This document shows, piece after piece, positions 60,518-64,000 of a stretch of DNA of 64,000 nucleotides. The notes under the pieces were generated by a model. The model was not told the DNA's origin. It saw nothing but the letters and a program-made list of their open reading frames with translations, and made no database searches. A program made the translations under genes and the position numbers. Within the stretch, counting starts at the first letter, position 1; the number at the start of each line of letters is the position of its first letter. The stretch is from Cyclobacteriaceae bacterium (lineage in GTDB: Bacteria; Bacteroidota; Bacteroidia; Cytophagales; Cyclobacteriaceae), in contig JAPZUF010000004.1 in assembly GCA_027533395.1 (NCBI GenBank), forward strand, positions 1 through 64,000, in the 5' to 3' direction.

Positions 60518-62344
60518 TTATTGATTGAAATCTCCGCGCAGCTTCCTAAATCTTTTTCTGGCTTCTGCTGCATAAACACTGCCGGGAAATTGGATTAATA
60601 AATTTTTGTATTGTTCCATGGCTTTATCCGGTTGTTTAAAATAATTCTCGTATAAATCGCCTATGGCAAAAAATGCATCATCTGCTAATACATCGTTAAA
60701 ATGTTCGGCTACAATTTTTTCGTATTGTGCTAATGCTTGTTCAGGTTTATTCTGTTTCAGATACAATTCTGCCTTTAACCAATAACAATCATCTAGGATG
60801 GCATAATTAGCGAAGGTGATAACTGAGTCTTGTCTAGTTATTCTTCCGCTTTCTATTTCATTTATTTTTTCGAAAGCTTCTGAGAGTTTGTTTTGTTTTA
60901 ATAGCAATTCAACTTTCGCATACTCATGCAATGCAATTGCTGCGCTATCTATCATTAAATTTTCTTTGATTCTTAAACTCAATGCGATAGCATCATTAGC
61001 AATTTCTCGTGTAGTTGCTTGCTTCAGAATATCGAGTTGTTCTTCAGCCAATAAAAATTCTCCTTGGTAATACGAAAGTTTAGCATGCTTTAATTTCGCT
61101 TCATAGCCAATAGTATTCTCTTTTTGCGTTTTTTCTACTTGCGCATATAGAAGCGCTGATTCCCAAGGTTCATTTTTTATAAGGTATAAATCTGCTAAAT
61201 CTATTTTTGATTTGGCTTTAATGGTTTGTGGTATTTGTGGATTGTTAATTAAATTGATGAGTTGTTGTTGTGCATTTTCCAGTTCATTCAAAATTTCAGC
61301 TTGTAACATTGCCTTGTTTCTTGTTGCTTCGAATGCTGCAGCCTGAGGTAAATTGTTATCTATAAATGATTGATAATCTTTAACCAATTTTTTTATAGAG
61401 TCGATAGGCAAGCTAGGTTCATTTCTGTAAAAGGCTTCTCTTGATTGAATCGAACCCAGCAAAGCACTTCTATTGATTTCGACATCTGTAAATGTTTTAT
61501 AGATATATTGATAAATCTGACTGGCCGTTTGGTATTCTTTATTTTTTAAGGCTACATCCGCCACTTCCATGCATCGCTCACCTTGTGTTTTGTAACGTCT
61601 ATCATAAGCACGGGCTTGAATAAATGCCGTTGTAAAATTTTTTTGTTGAAGAGAAAGCCAGATTAGCAAATCACTATAAACTTCGTTTGAAGGATCCGTT
61701 TGTACTTTGGAGAGAAGAATTTTTTCAAGTTCTTCTAATTCTTCAGGCTTTGTTAACATTACTTGTAACAAACTTTTGATGTATTGAATGTTGCCTAAAT
61801 TTTGAGTGGCATAATTTAAATATTCTTCTGCCATTTTTTGGCGATCACTTTTGTAGCGATAAAGGTTTGCCAATTCTAATGCATAAATACTTTCCGTTTT
61901 AAAAACTTTACGACTTTCTACTAAACAGAGAATGGCATAGTCGAGCAGTGATTTAGAAGTTAAATAATCGCTTGCGTACTTAATTCGACCTGGAATGCCA
62001 GCGTTTTCTGCAATAAGCTGTTTAATATGCCTGTCTGACTTCATTACCTCGCCTGTGCGAAGCCAAAGGATGCCAAGGTCTAGTTGAAACAATAAATTGC
62101 CAGGCTCTCTCTTAAGTTGTTTACGGAGGTATTCCTCTGCCTCCTTGTATTGTTGTAATTCTAACAGAGTATTAAAATAATTAATATGGATATAGTTGAT
62201 GTTTTCATTTTGCCGCGCCAAGTCTTGAAAAATTTCTAAAGCTTTTTGTTTATCGCCTTTGTTGAGGTATTCATTAGCTAATTGAATATTGATTTGATCT
62301 TGAGCTCTGCTTTGATTGAAAATCAATAGAATAGCAAAACACAT
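60518..62344 (-). CDS. TPR-repeat secreted protein
   Basis: 608 aa from ATG 62344 (MCFAILLIFNQSRAQ, a short signal peptide). A longer start at 62428 would add 28 residues with an IYIYI stretch encoded by a TA repeat; the inner ATG gives the better signal peptide. Tetratricopeptide repeats fill the protein: LANEYLNKGDKQKALEIFQD, QQYKEAEEYLRKQLKREPGN, KNEPWESALLYAQVE, QNKPEQALAQYEKIVAE and the final QPDKAMEQYKNLLIQFPGSV with AAEARKRFRKLR. Probably a periplasmic scaffold. The next gene on the strand begins upstream of 64000. Confidence 0.88.
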   Translation of the reverse strand: MCFAILLIFNQSRAQDQINIQLANEYLNKGDKQKALEIFQDLARQNENINYIHINYFNTLLELQQYKEAEEYLRKQLKREPGNLLFQLDLGILWLRTGEVMKSDRHIKQLIAENAGIPGRIKYASDYLTSKSLLDYAILCLVESRKVFKTESIYALELANLYRYKSDRQKMAEEYLNYATQNLGNIQYIKSLLQVMLTKPEELEELEKILLSKVQTDPSNEVYSDLLIWLSLQQKNFTTAFIQARAYDRRYKTQGERCMEVADVALKNKEYQTASQIYQYIYKTFTDVEINRSALLGSIQSREAFYRNEPSLPIDSIKKLVKDYQSFIDNNLPQAAAFEATRNKAMLQAEILNELENAQQQLINLINNPQIPQTIKAKSKIDLADLYLIKNEPWESALLYAQVEKTQKENTIGYEAKLKHAKLSYYQGEFLLAEEQLDILKQATTREIANDAIALSLRIKENLMIDSAAIALHEYAKVELLLKQNKLSEAFEKINEIESGRITRQDSVITFANYAILDDCYWLKAELYLKQNKPEQALAQYEKIVAEHFNDVLADDAFFAIGDLYENYFKQPDKAMEQYKNLLIQFPGSVYAAEARKRFRKLRGDFNQ

Positions 62345-62368
62345 TGTGCATTTCCTTATAAGTATTAA

Positions 62369-62383
62369 TATATATATATATAT
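62369..62383. repeat. TA dinucleotide repeat (about 7.5 units)
   Basis: A run of alternating T and A just before the TPR gene's ATG 62344, inside the reading frame of the longer start. Its length change would alter the frame or promoter spacing. Confidence 0.7.
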
Positions 62384-62596
62384 GTAATTGTTATTAGTAC
62401 TGTTGATATGTGGATAGTTTTTGTTCACACTTTGTATGTTTGTCTTGTTGATAAAGTAAGTTAATTACTAATTGAATATCAAACTGTTATAATTTAATTA
62501 ACAATTGGTTTTATTGTGTATAAGTGTTTGTTGATTAAGACTGGTCTCGTGTATGTTCATAACTTAATAGTAGTACACAAGTTTTATCAAGTTATT

Positions 62597-64000
62597 TTAC
62601 TTTCTATTGGTTGATCCATTTTTGTTCTTATCCTTACCCATATTTTCCACACGAAATTCTGGTTTTATCAACAAGGGTCCATAGTCCCAATTTGATTTAA
62701 CTGAGAATGTTTGCTTCATGTTATCATCAAAATAGAAGTATATAGGTTCTGCTTCTTCTTGAAGTGTTGGAATAGCAGCATCCCATTTTCTATTCTTATT
62801 AAGATCTTTAACTAATCTGATTTTATATTCACCAGGAAGTACATTCTCAAATACAGTAGACTGTTTGCCGTAGATAGTTTGTATAACTTCATTTTTATCA
62901 GATAATAATTCGGCATATTCATCTTCCTGTAAAGGTTCAATGTATATTTTAGCTAAATCTTCTTCTTTAAAAATTGTTAGTTCAATTCGTTTATTAGGAA
63001 TAGTGTCTTGATCGACACTAATAATACTTCCTTTACCAAATGTGAACGTAGCTTTTACTTTATTTTTTGGTTTAGTAGTTTTATCTAATTCAATAGTTTG
63101 AATTTTGTTTAAGGTTTTGTTGAAGTAAATGAGGTTTTTTAATGTGTCAATTTTGAGATCTTTTATTGTAACAGTTTCACGTGAAATAGAATCATAATGA
63201 ATATAAAGACTATCAAATAGAATTCTTTTTATTGGTTTGTTTATGGCGATATAGTTAGTGAGCAAATTATTCTTAGCGAATACATTTACTTTGCTTGTTT
63301 CTACTTTTATTTTATCAAGTCTTTTGGTTTCATATTGATGATTGAATTTAGCGTAGAAAGTGGTATCTATTCGTTGGTGAATTGTATCAGTGAAAGTTAG
63401 ATTTACTAAGGTGCTATCAGAATTTGAGTTATCGTAAATTTTAAATTCACTTTGATTGCTTTGAGCTGTAATAGTTAGGTTTTGTTTCTCTGTTTTGATA
63501 TTAACTTTCTCTGCAGATTTATTAAGTTTTATCGTAAAATAATTCTGCAGACTTCTCATTGAAATTACTTTAATTCCTCTGTTATCTACTTTTATTAGAG
63601 GCAATACAATGTTTACTACGTTATTATTTAGGTTGATTGGATTTTTAAGGTAGGCATACATTTCGTTTTGACTTTCCACAAGTAGATTATTGTTTTTGTC
63701 TGTGAATGCATAGATTAAATAATTACCGGATTTAATATTAGTGAAGATAAATTCACCTGTTTTAGCATTGCTTTTAGTGATAATCCTGGCTTTATGCTTA
63801 AACATATTAAAAGTATCACTTGCTGGTTGTAATGCAACGGTAACGTTATCAATTGTTTTGCCTTGTAATAAATCAAAAACCAGTCCTGAGATAGTGAGAG
63901 TATCGATTACTGGTCCTGTACTGAATGCAAGTTTTACATCTTGGGCAGGATTTTTCTCGGTTAGATCTTTAACTGCGTCTCTAAAGTTTATTGTATAGGT
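62597..64000 (-). CDS. Ig-like-domain secreted protein, C-terminal part (start outside window)
   Basis: 467 codons from the edge at 64000 to the stop, in one open frame on the minus strand. The first 45 residues (YTINFRDAVKDLTEKNPAQ, then LAFSTGPVIDTLTISGLV) match the end of a Big_5-type Ig-like domain and the start of a carboxypeptidase-regulatory-like sandwich (GKTIDNVTVALQPASDTF, FIFTNIKSGNYLIYAFTDKN). The rest is beta-rich and ends FRVENMGKDKNKNGSTNRK. Such proteins are exported and often belong to gliding/cell-surface machinery in Bacteroidota; that role is unproven here. The ATG at 63805 is internal, not the start. Confidence 0.8.
   Translation of the reverse strand, partial: TYTINFRDAVKDLTEKNPAQDVKLAFSTGPVIDTLTISGLVFDLLQGKTIDNVTVALQPASDTFNMFKHKARIITKSNAKTGEFIFTNIKSGNYLIYAFTDKNNNLLVESQNEMYAYLKNPINLNNNVVNIVLPLIKVDNRGIKVISMRSLQNYFTIKLNKSAEKVNIKTEKQNLTITAQSNQSEFKIYDNSNSDSTLVNLTFTDTIHQRIDTTFYAKFNHQYETKRLDKIKVETSKVNVFAKNNLLTNYIAINKPIKRILFDSLYIHYDSISRETVTIKDLKIDTLKNLIYFNKTLNKIQTIELDKTTKPKNKVKATFTFGKGSIISVDQDTIPNKRIELTIFKEEDLAKIYIEPLQEDEYAELLSDKNEVIQTIYGKQSTVFENVLPGEYKIRLVKDLNKNRKWDAAIPTLQEEAEPIYFYFDDNMKQTFSVKSNWDYGPLLIKPEFRVENMGKDKNKNGSTNRK

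Noticed and set aside
62395-62560. A replication origin with DnaA boxes
   Set aside because: TGTGGATAG and TGTGTATAA resemble DnaA boxes but are single near-matches in AT-rich DNA, with no dnaA or origin-linked genes in the window.
1-64000. CRISPR arrays, riboswitches and intact insertion sequences
   Set aside because: No regularly spaced repeats, no known riboswitch consensus in the leaders read, and no transposase or integrase frame was recognised.

Overview
The window comes from a member of the Bacteroidota, most likely a Cytophagales-type genome. Several things point that way: AT-rich sequence, many secreted proteins and lipoproteins, CarboxypepD_reg-like modules beside TonB parts, ECF sigma/anti-sigma pairs, a lipoprotein with an acidic surface-export signal, LytS/LytTR regulation, MacB/FtsX-type permeases and a four-helix-bundle (S23-type) protein. 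The order is inference; the phylum is well supported. No rRNA, intact tRNA, CRISPR array, intact transposase or prophage was seen.

Layout. (1) 1-8.1 kb is accessory DNA: the 3' end of an RHS/YD-repeat toxin with an NlpC/P60-like cysteine-peptidase tip, followed by a lipoprotein that fits as its immunity protein; then a truncated copy of a coiled-coil/outer-membrane protein, a frameshifted second RHS toxin tip with its translationally coupled membrane immunity gene, and the intact copy of the coiled-coil/outer-membrane protein. Related hairpin elements are scattered through this part. A nonsense-mutated tyrosine-phosphatase-like gene and a pair of ~130-bp direct repeats follow. (2) 8.1-13.5 kb holds two ECF sigma systems: one whose anti-sigma-like partner carries CarboxypepD_reg and TonB domains and stands divergent from a VWA (YfbK-type) protein with the same module, and one with a zinc-type anti-sigma factor in an operon with gmk. 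(3) 13.5-25 kb: an MBL-fold hydrolase gene interrupted by an in-frame TGA, two tandem paralogous secreted proteins, a threonine dehydratase/serine racemase-like enzyme with lysA, an S9 peptidase, an OmpR-type two-component system and nhaD. (4) 25-32.2 kb: a WapI-like orphan immunity gene, recG, an outer-membrane receptor with an extra C-terminal domain, a NADAR protein. (5) 32.2-38.7 kb: a fatty-acid beta-oxidation operon led by a MarR regulator, with an S23-type gene lodged between the thiolase and acyl-CoA dehydrogenase genes. (6) 38.8-50.5 kb: universal stress proteins, a YceI-porin-YceI cluster, SPOR/OmpA protein, TSUP permease, a divergent HxlR/NmrA pair with a visible operator, M20 peptidase. 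(7) 50.5-64 kb: ABC permease, AsmA-like protein, LytS/LytTR two-component system, fasciclin lipoprotein, a TPR protein and the start-less end of an Ig-like-domain protein.

Three genes were found by reading the sequence directly: a 55-aa CxxC/membrane protein (41211-41378, minus), a 46-aa single-span protein (48797-48937, minus) and the phosphatase pseudogene (6213-6545, plus). The region most likely to hold undescribed biology is the RHS toxin/immunity cluster with its hairpins. Second is the sigma / anti-sigma-TonB / VWA group.
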